Shown: positions 1-7,687, numbered from the stretch's first letter. The stretch is 14,289 nt of DNA from Lachnospiraceae bacterium UBA7143 (GCA_002491905.1 DKWV01000012.1:1-14289); one strand, 5' to 3'. Translations and numbers: made by a program. The notes: generated by a model not told the origin, from the sequence alone.

Positions 1-77
1 GGAATTTAAAATTTTAATTTTCCTCCACCAAAATTTCGCAAATATCCCTATACAATCCCACAAAAACATGATATAGT

Positions 78-134
78 TGTTAAGGATTGTTACAAAATGT
101 GACAAAACGTAATATTTTGCAATATAAATGTTAC
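78..134 (+). promoter_or_regulatory. Phased array of six TGTTAC-like hexamers (WalR/PhoP-like sites) before the lysozyme gene
   Basis: Hexamers start at 78 (TGTTAA), 88 (TGTTAC), 98 (TGTGAC), 108 (CGTAAT), 118 (TGCAAT) and 129 (TGTTAC), so the step is 10, 10, 10, 10 and 11 bases. The 12-mer TGTTACAAAATG occurs exactly at 88 and 129, and a 10/12 match starts at 98. Direct hexamers one helical turn apart are typical of OmpR/PhoB-family regulators. The WalR consensus is TGTWAH-N5-TGTWAH, and PhoP boxes are TTAACA-like with 4-6 base spacers. The array overlaps the predicted -35 and -10 of the GH25 gene. The repeat pattern is directly visible, but the identity of the regulator is inferred. The copies at 108 and 118 are weak. 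Confidence 0.5.
99..128 (+). promoter_or_regulatory. Predicted sigma-A promoter of the GH25 lysozyme gene
   Basis: The -35 is GTGACA at 99-104 (5/6 match to TTGACA) and the -10 is TATAAA at 123-128 (5/6 match to TATAAT), with an 18-base spacer. Transcription would begin near 135, leaving a leader of about 110 bases. The boxes sit inside the phased hexamer array. An alternative pair with the same orientation is TTGTTA (87-92) and TAATAT (110-115), which is weaker. Confidence 0.5.
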
Positions 135-245
135 AAAATGAGTGCACATGAAGGAGCAGTCCAAAGGAAATGAACAAAAGAAGACGGAAATGTGAGAATA
201 CGAAAGGAAAATATCCGAATCGGAGCAGACGGATAAAAGGTACAA

Positions 246-1376
246 ATGATAAAATTAAATAGCGCATTATTACATAGATTGAGCAGAGGGATCAGGCAGA
301 TTACCGCCCTGTGTCTGGCGGGTGCGATGGTACTTGGACCGGGCCTTAGGGTGGAGGCGGTGGGAGCGGGAAGCTCTATTGCCAGAGGCATCGACGTGTC
401 GAAGCACAATCTGGGGATTGACTGGAGCCAGGTGCCCTCCTCGGGGGTGTCCTTTGTCTTTGTGAAGGCGGGCAGCACAAACTCGGGAATTGACCCTTAC
501 TTTGATGTGAATATGAAAGGAGCCAACGCGGCTGGTCTTAGGACGGGCGTGTATCTGTACTCCTATGCGACCAACGCGGAGCAGGCAAGAAACGAGGCGA
601 ATCAGCTCATACAGTGGATCGGCAATTATACGGTAAATTACCCGGTGGTCTATGACGTGGAGGATCCCTGTCACAAAAATATGTCACAGGCGCAGCTTCA
701 GGAGTTGATTAATGCGTTCTGCTCGATTATTGAGGCGAACGGCTACTACCCGGTGGTTTACTCCAGCCGGAACATGTTCCGGGACAAGATCGGCAATATC
801 GGTTACGACAAATGGGTGGCGCAGTACTCGGATTCCCTTGAGTATGACGGCGGCGCAGCTTTCTGGCAGAACACCTCCCACGGCAGTGTGGCGGGGATCC
901 CCACCAGAGTGGATATGAATTATCAGTTTAAGGACTATGCGTCGCTGATTGTGGCGGACGGTTTTGCACCCCGGGGCGACCAGACGGTATTTTATGCGGG
1001 ATATCGGATGCAGAGAAACTGCTGGGCGAACTGGGAGGATAAAAAATACCATCTGGACGAGAACGGCTTTGTGCAGAAGGGCTGCTGGTTTGAGGATGAG
1101 ACGGGCAGATATTTTCTCGCCACGAAAGACGGACACGCTTTGCGTGAGGATGTGACGATCGAGGGACAGGACTATTACTTTGACGAGAATGCGGTGATGC
1201 AGAGGGGGCTTGTAACCAGGCCCGACGGCAACGTTTATTATTACGATCCGGCCACAGGCGCATTGCAGAGGAATGTGACTGTAAATGTGGACGGCACAGA
1301 CTACACGGTGGACGGAAACGGTATTGCGGCTGCAGCCACGCCGCCTGCGGAACCGGCTCCGGCGGATGGTGAATAG
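246..1376 (+). CDS. Secreted GH25 lysozyme with C-terminal cell-wall-binding repeats
   Basis: This is a glycoside hydrolase family 25 muramidase, which cleaves the MurNAc-GlcNAc bond of peptidoglycan outside the cell. Residues 1-38 form a signal peptide: basic start, hydrophobic core around 20-32, and likely cleavage after VEA. The catalytic domain spans about 47-237. It opens with RGIDVS (D50) and carries the YDVED block with D137, E139 and D140, the usual acid/base region of GH25. Residues 245-362 hold several degenerate repeats of the form W/Y-x-Y-hydrophobic-D-x-x-G, similar to choline-binding or glucan-binding repeats. A short Ala/Pro tail ends the protein. The start is ATG with a weak AAAGG upstream; an in-frame TAA at 234 rules out a longer N-terminus. 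The gene is a single unit with its own promoter and terminator. Role could be cell-wall turnover, daughter-cell separation or attack on other bacteria; the sequence does not decide. The family call is firm. Confidence 0.93.
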   Translation: MIKLNSALLHRLSRGIRQITALCLAGAMVLGPGLRVEAVGAGSSIARGIDVSKHNLGIDWSQVPSSGVSFVFVKAGSTNSGIDPYFDVNMKGANAAGLRTGVYLYSYATNAEQARNEANQLIQWIGNYTVNYPVVYDVEDPCHKNMSQAQLQELINAFCSIIEANGYYPVVYSSRNMFRDKIGNIGYDKWVAQYSDSLEYDGGAAFWQNTSHGSVAGIPTRVDMNYQFKDYASLIVADGFAPRGDQTVFYAGYRMQRNCWANWEDKKYHLDENGFVQKGCWFEDETGRYFLATKDGHALREDVTIEGQDYYFDENAVMQRGLVTRPDGNVYYYDPATGALQRNVTVNVDGTDYTVDGNGIAAAATPPAEPAPADGE

Positions 1377-1430
1377 TGCGGAGGGATGGCAAACAGGTTC
1401 AAGTGAACAGAGAGACTTCCCCAGTCCTTA

Positions 1431-1464
1431 AAAGGCTATGACCGTAACGGTTATAGTCTTTTTT
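1431..1464 (+). terminator. Rho-independent terminator of the lysozyme gene
   Basis: The stem GGCTATGACC (1434-1443) pairs with GGTTATAGTC (1449-1458) around the loop GTAAC, with two G-U pairs. It can extend by three A-T pairs (1431-1433 with 1459-1461). Six T residues (1459-1464) follow. It lies 58 bases after the lysozyme stop codon. Confidence 0.88.
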
Positions 1465-1533
1465 ATGCTGCAATTACCTTGGGAAAAGAAGTTAAGGCTC
1501 ACCAACAGGGTCACCACAGCGGCGAAAAACCTC

Positions 1534-1562
1534 TTTAAAATATACCGACAATGGTATATAAT
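1534..1562 (+). promoter_or_regulatory. Predicted sigma-A promoter of the zinc-finger/polA operon
   Basis: A perfect -10 box TATAAT (1557-1562) lies 17 bases after a TTTAAA -35 (1534-1539, 4/6 match). Transcription would start near 1569, about 50 bases before the preferred start codon of the first gene. No other convincing promoter was seen before polA, so this probably drives the operon through the hydrolase gene at 8539. Confidence 0.6.
1540..1559. repeat. Inverted repeat between -35 and -10 (operator candidate)
   Basis: ATATACC (1540-1546) and GGTATAT (1553-1559) are exact inverted copies around the 6-base spacer GACAAT. The element fills the promoter spacer and reaches into the -10 box, where a dimeric repressor or a spacer-binding activator would act. 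There is no T-run after it, so it is not a terminator. A function as operator is inference. Confidence 0.4.
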
Positions 1563-1618
1563 AAAATCTGTATGGGCAGAGTGAAAAGAAGCAGATGCCA
1601 GAAAGGCGTGGGCGGATA

Positions 1619-1939
1619 ATGAACTGTAAAGAGGCAGAGAAAGAAATACCGTTCTTCCTGAATGATGAACTGGATGGAAGGGGCCTGGCTGATTTTGTGG
1701 AGCATATCGAGGACTGCCCGGAATGCATGGAGGAGTTGTCCATCCAGTTTCTGGTGGCCGAGGGTTTGGAACAGCTTGAGCAGGGCAATAATTTTAATCT
1801 GCAGAAGGCGCTTACATGGAAACTGGAAGATGCGGATTATCGGATTCGGGTCAACCGCATCCTGCGGCATACGCTTTTGGTGCTGGAAGCTGCCGTTGTG
1901 GTGGTGATTATTGCGGCGCTGATCATTGTATCAGTGTAA
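1619..1939 (+). CDS. Small zf-HC2 (anti-sigma-factor-like) membrane protein
   Basis: From this start the protein has 106 residues. The N-terminal part shows the zinc-binding pattern of the zf-HC2/ZAS family: C3, then H29-x3-C33-x2-C36. In anti-sigma factors such as RsrA and RsiW this module holds the partner sigma factor at the membrane or responds to redox. Residues about 80-106 form one hydrophobic segment that ends at the C-terminus, so almost nothing is exposed outside. I chose ATG 1619 because the family usually begins with M-x-C; an in-frame ATG at 1595 would add eight residues, and neither start has a good ribosome site. No sigma factor gene is next to it; instead it heads an operon and polA starts 19 bases after its stop. 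The zinc finger is clear, but an anti-sigma role is not shown. Confidence 0.75.
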   Translation: MNCKEAEKEIPFFLNDELDGRGLADFVEHIEDCPECMEELSIQFLVAEGLEQLEQGNNFNLQKALTWKLEDADYRIRVNRILRHTLLVLEAAVVVVIIAALIIVSV

Positions 1940-1958
1940 ATGAGAGAGGCTTAAATAT

Positions 1959-4688
1959 ATGGCTTTGAAATTGGTTTTGATAGACGGACACAGCATATTG
2001 CACAGGGCATTTTACGGGGTGCCGGAGCTGACCAACGGGCAGGGACTCCACACGAACGCGATATACGGCTTTTTAAATATTATGTTCAAGATTCTGGAGG
2101 AGGAGCAGGCGGACTATCTGGCGGTGGCCTTTGACGTCCACGCGCCCACCTTCCGGCACGAGATCTACAAGGAGTACAAGGGCACGAGGAAACCCATGCC
2201 CACGGAGCTGAGAGAACAGGTGCCGGTGATGAAACAGATGCTTTTGGCTATGGGGATCTGTGTGGTAGAGCAGGCGGGGCTGGAGGCGGACGACATTCTG
2301 GGAACTATTGCAAAGCGCGCGGAGCGGGAAGGGATGGAGGTCTCTCTCGTTTCGGGCGACAGGGATCTTTTGCAGGTGGCCACGGATCATATACGGATCA
2401 GAATCCCCAAGACGAAGGGCGGCAGAACGCAGGTGGAGGATTACTATGCGAAGGACGTGGAGGCGGCCTATCAGGTCAACCCGATCCAGTTTATCGACTT
2501 GAAGGCACTGATGGGGGATACGGCGGACAACATTCCGGGTGTGCCGAAGGTGGGAGAGAAGACGGCCACGGAGCTGATGGTCACCTACGGGTCACTTGAA
2601 AATATTTATGCGCATGTGGAGGAAATCTCCAAGAAGTCAATCCGTGAATCTTTGCAGGCGAACCGGGAGCTTGCGGATTTGAGCAAGGTGCTGGCGACCA
2701 TCAACGTGGACGCAGAGATTGCTTTTGATTTTGAGCAGGCAAAGATTGGCGATTTTTACACGGAAGAGGCCTATGTGCTGTGCAAACAGCTTGAATTTAA
2801 AAATATATTGTCCCGCTTTTCCAAAGATGTGGCGGTGCCAAACAGTCAGGAGACATGTTTTCATACCGTGACGGATCCAGAGGAGGTGGAGGCGCTTTTT
2901 GACGCCTGTAGGAAAAAGGGCGAAAGCGAGACAGGCGGTTGTGAGATCGGGCTAGCGGTTTTCCGGGACGGGAAGGAGCAGGGCGGATGCATGGGTATTG
3001 CACTTGCTTTGGAGGAGAACAACGTGGTCTTTGTGCCCTGTCAGGGAGAGGTGACAGAGGCTTATCTGAGGGAACGGCTGACGGCCTTAAACAGAGATGA
3101 GTTATGTAAACTTAACGTTTTTGATATTAAATCGTTTTATGACATGATTGAGGAGCCGGGGGAGGAGAGTATGTGGCGCGGTGAAAACGGCGCACAGGAC
3201 GTGCTGAAACCTTACCGGGGCAGGAGATACTTTGATATATTGATTGCGGCGTATCTGATCAACCCTTTAAAGAGCGATTACCAGACGGAGGATATCGCGG
3301 GCGAGTATCTGTCGCTGACAATCCCGGACAGGACGCAGGTCTGCGGGAAGGGCACTTACGCGCAGGCTTATGGGAAGGAGCCGGAGGCTTTTGCGCAGTA
3401 TGCCTGTTATCAGGCGTATGTGTGTCTGGCGGCGGGGAAGGTTTTAAGGGAAAGGCTGTCTGAGCAGGGAATGGCAGAACTTTTTTATGAGATAGAGATG
3501 CCTCTTTCCCGGGTGCTTTACGATATGGAACAGTACGGTGTACTGGTGCAGCCGACGGAGCTTAAGGCATACGGCGAGGCACTGACCGGGAGAATCACCG
3601 ATCTGGAGCAGGCAATTTATAAGCAGGCGGATTGTACGTTCAATATCAATTCGCCCAAGCAGCTTGCGGAGATCCTTTTTGATAAAATGGGTATCAAGGG
3701 CGGGAAGAAGACGAAGACCGGGTATTCCACGGCGGCGGACGTACTGGAGAAGCTGGCGCCGGACTATCCGATTGTATCTGATATACTGGAATACAGAGGA
3801 CTGATGAAGTTAAAGTCCACTTATGCGGAGGGACTTTCGGCCTGCATTGCCGCGGACGGCAGGATTCACTCCACCTTTAACCAGACCATCACCGCCACCG
3901 GGCGGATCAGTTCTACGGAGCCGAATCTGCAGAACATTCCCATGCGCATGGATTTGGGGCGGCGGATCCGCAAGGTGTTTGTGCCGAGGGAAGGGTATCT
4001 CTTCATGGATGCGGATTACTCCCAGATCGAGCTGCGGATTCTGGCGCATATGTCCGAGGACGCACAGCTAATCGAGGCATATCGGATGGAGGAGGACATT
4101 CACAGGATTACCGCTTCCAAGGTATTCCATACTCCTTTCGAGGAGGTGACAGACTTGCAGCGGCGCAATGCAAAGGCGGTCAATTTCGGCATTGTCTATG
4201 GCATCAGCTCTTTCGGGCTGAGTCAGGACTTGAGCATCTCCAAGAAAGAGGCGGCAGAATATATCGAGCAGTATTTTGAGACCTATCCGGGCGTCAAGCG
4301 GTTTCTGGACCATATGGTGGCGGAGGCGAAGGAGCGCGGATATGTCACGACGATGTACGGGCGCAGACGTCCCATTCCGGAACTGTCCTCCAACAACTTT
4401 ATGCAGCGTTCTTTCGGTGAGCGGGTAGCCATGAACTCTCCGATTCAGGGAACGGCGGCGGACATTATGAAAATTGCCATGATCCGCGTATGGGAAAAGC
4501 TGCACAGTGAAAATTTGAAATCCCGCCTGATTTTACAGGTGCACGACGAGCTGCTGATTGAGACGGAGGCCGGGGAGGAAGAACAGGTGCGGCGGATTCT
4601 CACGGAGCAGATGCAGCAGGCGGCCAAGTTGTCCGTGCGGCTGGAGATTGATCTGCATACGGGAGCGGACTGGTACGAGGCGAAGTGA
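1959..4688 (+). CDS. polA: DNA polymerase I
   Basis: Family A DNA polymerase for Okazaki fragment processing and repair synthesis; 909 residues, the normal length. Residues 1-300 are the 5' nuclease (FEN-like) domain with D9 in LIDGHS, the LEADD block, SGDRD and the MGDTADNIPGVPKVGEKTA helix-hairpin-helix region. Residues about 300-520 are the former 3'-5' exonuclease domain, in which the catalytic acids appear lost (see findings). The polymerase domain shows TATGRISSTEPNLQNIP, motif A DYSQIELR (catalytic D686), the O helix RRNAKAVNFG (735-744, K739 and F743) and motif C QVHDE (860-864, catalytic D863). The start ATG is preceded by GAGAGG. It is the second gene of the operon, and the next gene starts immediately after its stop, suggesting translational coupling. 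Identity is certain. Confidence 0.98.
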   Translation: MALKLVLIDGHSILHRAFYGVPELTNGQGLHTNAIYGFLNIMFKILEEEQADYLAVAFDVHAPTFRHEIYKEYKGTRKPMPTELREQVPVMKQMLLAMGICVVEQAGLEADDILGTIAKRAEREGMEVSLVSGDRDLLQVATDHIRIRIPKTKGGRTQVEDYYAKDVEAAYQVNPIQFIDLKALMGDTADNIPGVPKVGEKTATELMVTYGSLENIYAHVEEISKKSIRESLQANRELADLSKVLATINVDAEIAFDFEQAKIGDFYTEEAYVLCKQLEFKNILSRFSKDVAVPNSQETCFHTVTDPEEVEALFDACRKKGESETGGCEIGLAVFRDGKEQGGCMGIALALEENNVVFVPCQGEVTEAYLRERLTALNRDELCKLNVFDIKSFYDMIEEPGEESMWRGENGAQDVLKPYRGRRYFDILIAAYLINPLKSDYQTEDIAGEYLSLTIPDRTQVCGKGTYAQAYGKEPEAFAQYACYQAYVCLAAGKVLRERLSEQGMAELFYEIEMPLSRVLYDMEQYGVLVQPTELKAYGEALTGRITDLEQAIYKQADCTFNINSPKQLAEILFDKMGIKGGKKTKTGYSTAADVLEKLAPDYPIVSDILEYRGLMKLKSTYAEGLSACIAADGRIHSTFNQTITATGRISSTEPNLQNIPMRMDLGRRIRKVFVPREGYLFMDADYSQIELRILAHMSEDAQLIEAYRMEEDIHRITASKVFHTPFEEVTDLQRRNAKAVNFGIVYGISSFGLSQDLSISKKEAAEYIEQYFETYPGVKRFLDHMVAEAKERGYVTTMYGRRRPIPELSSNNFMQRSFGERVAMNSPIQGTAADIMKIAMIRVWEKLHSENLKSRLILQVHDELLIETEAGEEEQVRRILTEQMQQAAKLSVRLEIDLHTGADWYEAK

Positions 4689-5297
4689 ATGAAAGTGATT
4701 GGAGTTACGGGCGGCGTGGGCGCCGGAAAATCGGAAGTGCTTTCCTATCTGGCAAAGAGGCAGGACTGCCGTGTGATTATGGCGGACCGGGTGGCACACC
4801 AGTTGGAAGAGCCGGGAGAAGCCTGCTATGAGCCGTTAAAGGCGCTTTTGGGCACGGAGATCCTGGATGCGTCGGGCAAAATTGACAAAAAGGAGATGGC
4901 GGCCCGGATTTTCGGGGATGGAGAGCTGCTGCTAAAGGTGAACGGCATCGTGCACCCGGCGGTGAAAGCGTATCTGACGGAGCAGATAGAGAAGGAGCGG
5001 GCCAAAGGGCAGCTCAAATGGCTTTTCATAGAGGCGGCACTTCTGATTGAGGAGGGTTACGCGGAGATTCTTGACGAACTCTGGTACATTCACGCGGAGG
5101 AAACGGTCAGACGGCAGAGACTTCGGGACACGCGGGGCTATACGGATGAGAAGATAGACGCCATATTACAAAAGCAGCTTTCGGCGCAGGCGTTTCGTAA
5201 GCGCTGTGGCGTAGTGATAGAAAACAATGGAACACTGGAAAGTGTTTACACACAAATAGAGAAAGAATTGGGGGAAGACCAGTGGCAGAAGCAATGA
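4689..5297 (+). CDS. coaE: Dephospho-CoA kinase
   Basis: This enzyme phosphorylates the 3'-hydroxyl of dephospho-CoA with ATP, the last step of coenzyme A synthesis, in the cytoplasm. The 202-residue length is typical. The P-loop GGVGAGKS occupies residues 8-15, followed by the MADRVAHQL segment (canonically D-A-D), NGIVHPAV in the CoA-binding/lid part, FIEAALLIEEG, and an arginine-rich QRLRDTRG lid. The ATG follows the polA TGA directly; GAGG inside the last polA codons (4677-4680) can serve as ribosome site. Its 3' end overlaps the next gene by 16 bases. The polA-coaE pairing is common in Firmicutes. Confidence 0.96.
   Translation: MKVIGVTGGVGAGKSEVLSYLAKRQDCRVIMADRVAHQLEEPGEACYEPLKALLGTEILDASGKIDKKEMAARIFGDGELLLKVNGIVHPAVKAYLTEQIEKERAKGQLKWLFIEAALLIEEGYAEILDELWYIHAEETVRRQRLRDTRGYTDEKIDAILQKQLSAQAFRKRCGVVIENNGTLESVYTQIEKELGEDQWQKQ
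5270..5277 (+). promoter_or_regulatory. Ribosome binding site that favours the GTG start at 5282
   Basis: GGGGGAAG at 5270-5277 lies within coaE, a few bases before GTG 5282. It is about 17 bases from the alternative ATG at 5294, which is too far for efficient initiation. This supports the GTG start and a 16-base overlap with coaE. Confidence 0.55.
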
Positions 5298-7687
5298 AAT
5301 TTCCGGGACAGTTAGTGTTTGGACTGGATATCGGGACAAGGAGTATCGTGGGCACGGTTGGATACCGCACAGGCGGCAAATTCCATGTGGTAACGCAGAG
5401 CATCAGGGAGCATGTGACGAGGGCCATGCTGGACGGGCAGATCCACGATATTTATAAGGTGGGCGGCACCATCAAGGAGGTCAAGGCGGAGCTGGAGGAG
5501 AGGATCGGCAGGCCGCTTAAGGATGTCTGTATCGCGGCGGCGGGCCGTGTGCTGCAGACGGTGACGATCCGGGTGGAGCAGGAGCTTGAGAATGACCGGG
5601 AAATCACGGGCGAGGATATTTACGCGCTGGATTCTATGGGCGTGGAGAGAGCCTATCAGGAATTTCTGGAAAAGAACGATCTTGACATGAAATTCTACTG
5701 CGTAGGATATTCGGTTGTACGCTATTATATGAATGGTTACACGATTGGAAACCTGGAGGGGCATAAGGCGAAAACTATCGGTGCGGACCTGATTGCCACC
5801 TTTCTGCCCGAGGACGTGGTGGACGGTCTCTACAAGGCGGTGGGAGTTGCGGGTCTTGAGGTGGTAAACCTGACACTGGAGCCGATTGCGGCGATCCAGG
5901 TGGCGATCCCGGAGATGTACCGCATGTTAAATATCGCACTGGTGGATGTGGGTGCGGGCACTTCCGATATCTCCGTGACAAAGGACGGCAGCATTATCGC
6001 CTACGGCATGATTCCCATTGCAGGCGATGCACTCACGGAGGTGGTGGCGAAGCATTGTCTGGTGGACTTTGCCACGGCGGAGCAGATTAAGCGGGAGACC
6101 GGCGTGAAAGATGTGATTGAGTATAAGGATATCATGGGGCTGACGCAGACGATCACCACCGAGGAGGTGGAGCGTGTGGCGGCGGACGTGATTGAGAATA
6201 TGACCAGTCAGGTGGCCGGTAAGATTAAGGAGTTAAACGGTGATAAATCTGTCAGCGCTGTGTTCGTGGTGGGCGGCGGCGGCAAGCTGCCGGGCTATAC
6301 GCAGGCTCTGGCGGCGAAGCTGGATATCCAGAGTGAGCGCGTGGCGGTCAGGGGAGAGGAAGTTATGCAGGGGATCGAATTTCTGGAAGAGGGTGCCAGA
6401 AAGGACTCCCTGATGGTGACACCTATCGGTATCTGCCTGAGTTTTTATGAGCAGAGCAACAACTTTATCTTTGTCTATTTCAACGACCAGCGGGTGAAGA
6501 TTTACGATAACAGCAAGGCGGCCGTGGTGGACGCGGCGATGCAGGCGGAATTTGCCAGTGACGGCCTGTTCCCGAAGCGGGGGAAGGAACTGAACTTTAC
6601 GGTGAACGGGAAGCCCCGCATTGTCAGGGGAGAGCCGGGTGAGGCGGCGCGGATTACCGTCAACGGAAACGAGGCGGATATTTACACGCAGATTCATGCC
6701 AATGACCAGATCCGTGTGGAGGAATCCACCGCCGGGGAGCCGGCACGGATGACTCTCGGGCAGCTTCCTGAATTTGGCTCCAAAATGTGGGTTGAGGTCA
6801 ATGAGAAAAAAGTGGACCTGCCCAAGTTTGCCAGTGTAAACGGCGAGCTTCAGTCAGAGTATTACGAGATTCAGGAAAACGACGAGATCGAGATTCTGGG
6901 TTACTATACAGTGCGCCAGATTTCCGAGTTTATGGATGTGGTCATCGACTGGAATATGAATATCTATGTCAATAACAAGATTGCGGATATGGACACGAAG
7001 GTGTATGAGAATTTTTCGGTGATCTGGACGATGGAAGAACTGCAGCTTTCCGATGTGGAGTTCTACGAGCAGGAGAAAGAGGAAGAGCGTCCCGTGGAGG
7101 ATGACAGACCGGCGGGGACGGCGGGATTCTCTATCGCGGCAAAGACTGCGCAGACGGAAAAGGCGGCGGGGGCTGCAGAGGACTCTACAGCGGCAGATGC
7201 GCCGCTGGGAGAGACGGCCGGCGCTTTGGGAGATGGAAATGCGTCCGAAGCCGGCGCGGCGAGTCCGGCTTCCGAAGAGGCAGCGGAATCTGACGGCGCG
7301 GAGGATGCACAGGCGGCAGGGGAACAGAAGCCGAAGGGGGCCAGGATTGTGATGGGCCCCGGCGTGAAGCGTGCCGAGGAGGAGGCGAAAGCCAAAGCGA
7401 GAGCCAGGGAGGAGGCAGCCGCCCGGGCGAAGGCGGAGGAGGAAAAGCGCAGGGAAGAGCTTCTGAATAAAAATCTGCCGATGCCGATCACGGTGATGGT
7501 AAACGGCAGTCCGGTTAAGCTGAATGGCAAGAAAAACTACGTGTTTGTGGATGTGTTTGAGTATATTGACTTTGACCTGTCAAAGCCTGAGGGAAGCGGG
7601 ATTGTGACCAACTTAAACGGCAGGGGCGCGCAGTATATGGAGAGCATCAAAAGCGGCGATGTGATCGAGATTTACTGGAAAAAATAA
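5282..7687 (+). CDS. Large FtsA-like actin-fold ATPase with C-terminal extension
   Basis: The first ~400 residues match the FtsA/PilM branch of the actin/Hsp70 ATPase fold. Phosphate-1 is GLDIGTRSIVG (D16, G18), an SHS2-type subdomain lies at about 40-180, phosphate-2 is VDVGAGTSD (221-229), and the adenosine motif is VFVVGGGG (327-334). FtsA normally has about 420 residues and anchors FtsZ to the membrane; this protein has 801. The extra half contains three segments with the same pattern (VNG/VNE, beta-like residues, then N/G-D-x-I): about 439-481, 502-540 and 734-801. An Ala/Glu/Gly-rich linker (about 597-733) with a charged K/R/E helix near 695-730 precedes the last one. No C-terminal amphipathic helix is obvious. 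The start is GTG, chosen by its ribosome site; ATG 5294 is the alternative. It follows coaE in the same operon. It may act in division or envelope assembly, but whether it replaces canonical FtsA cannot be told here. Confidence 0.85.
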   Translation: MAEAMKFPGQLVFGLDIGTRSIVGTVGYRTGGKFHVVTQSIREHVTRAMLDGQIHDIYKVGGTIKEVKAELEERIGRPLKDVCIAAAGRVLQTVTIRVEQELENDREITGEDIYALDSMGVERAYQEFLEKNDLDMKFYCVGYSVVRYYMNGYTIGNLEGHKAKTIGADLIATFLPEDVVDGLYKAVGVAGLEVVNLTLEPIAAIQVAIPEMYRMLNIALVDVGAGTSDISVTKDGSIIAYGMIPIAGDALTEVVAKHCLVDFATAEQIKRETGVKDVIEYKDIMGLTQTITTEEVERVAADVIENMTSQVAGKIKELNGDKSVSAVFVVGGGGKLPGYTQALAAKLDIQSERVAVRGEEVMQGIEFLEEGARKDSLMVTPIGICLSFYEQSNNFIFVYFNDQRVKIYDNSKAAVVDAAMQAEFASDGLFPKRGKELNFTVNGKPRIVRGEPGEAARITVNGNEADIYTQIHANDQIRVEESTAGEPARMTLGQLPEFGSKMWVEVNEKKVDLPKFASVNGELQSEYYEIQENDEIEILGYYTVRQISEFMDVVIDWNMNIYVNNKIADMDTKVYENFSVIWTMEELQLSDVEFYEQEKEEERPVEDDRPAGTAGFSIAAKTAQTEKAAGAAEDSTAADAPLGETAGALGDGNASEAGAASPASEEAAESDGAEDAQAAGEQKPKGARIVMGPGVKRAEEEAKAKARAREEAAARAKAEEEKRREELLNKNLPMPITVMVNGSPVKLNGKKNYVFVDVFEYIDFDLSKPEGSGIVTNLNGRGAQYMESIKSGDVIEIYWKK

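Noticed and set aside
1..77. AT-rich start of the window with an imperfect palindrome at 1-23
   Set aside because: Several mismatched pairs and no T-run at the right place; it could be the tail of an upstream gene region but nothing can be claimed.
148..195. Short upstream frame of 15 codons (MKEQSKGNEQKKTEM) in the lysozyme leader
   Set aside because: No ribosome binding site before its ATG and only ordinary lysine-rich leader composition; it does not overlap the lysozyme start.
1397..1408. GTTCA-N2-TGAAC palindrome after the lysozyme stop
   Set aside because: Only five-base arms with a two-base spacer, no T-run, and no gene start near; likely chance.
1499..1519. Direct repeat TCACCA at 1499 and 1511
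   Set aside because: Only six exact bases plus a partial match, two copies, upstream of the -35; too short to claim a function.
7053..7352. Arginine-rich alternate frame within the FtsA-like gene
   Set aside because: It arises from the Ala/Glu-rich linker read in another frame (GCG/GAG runs give Arg); no ribosome site or domain.
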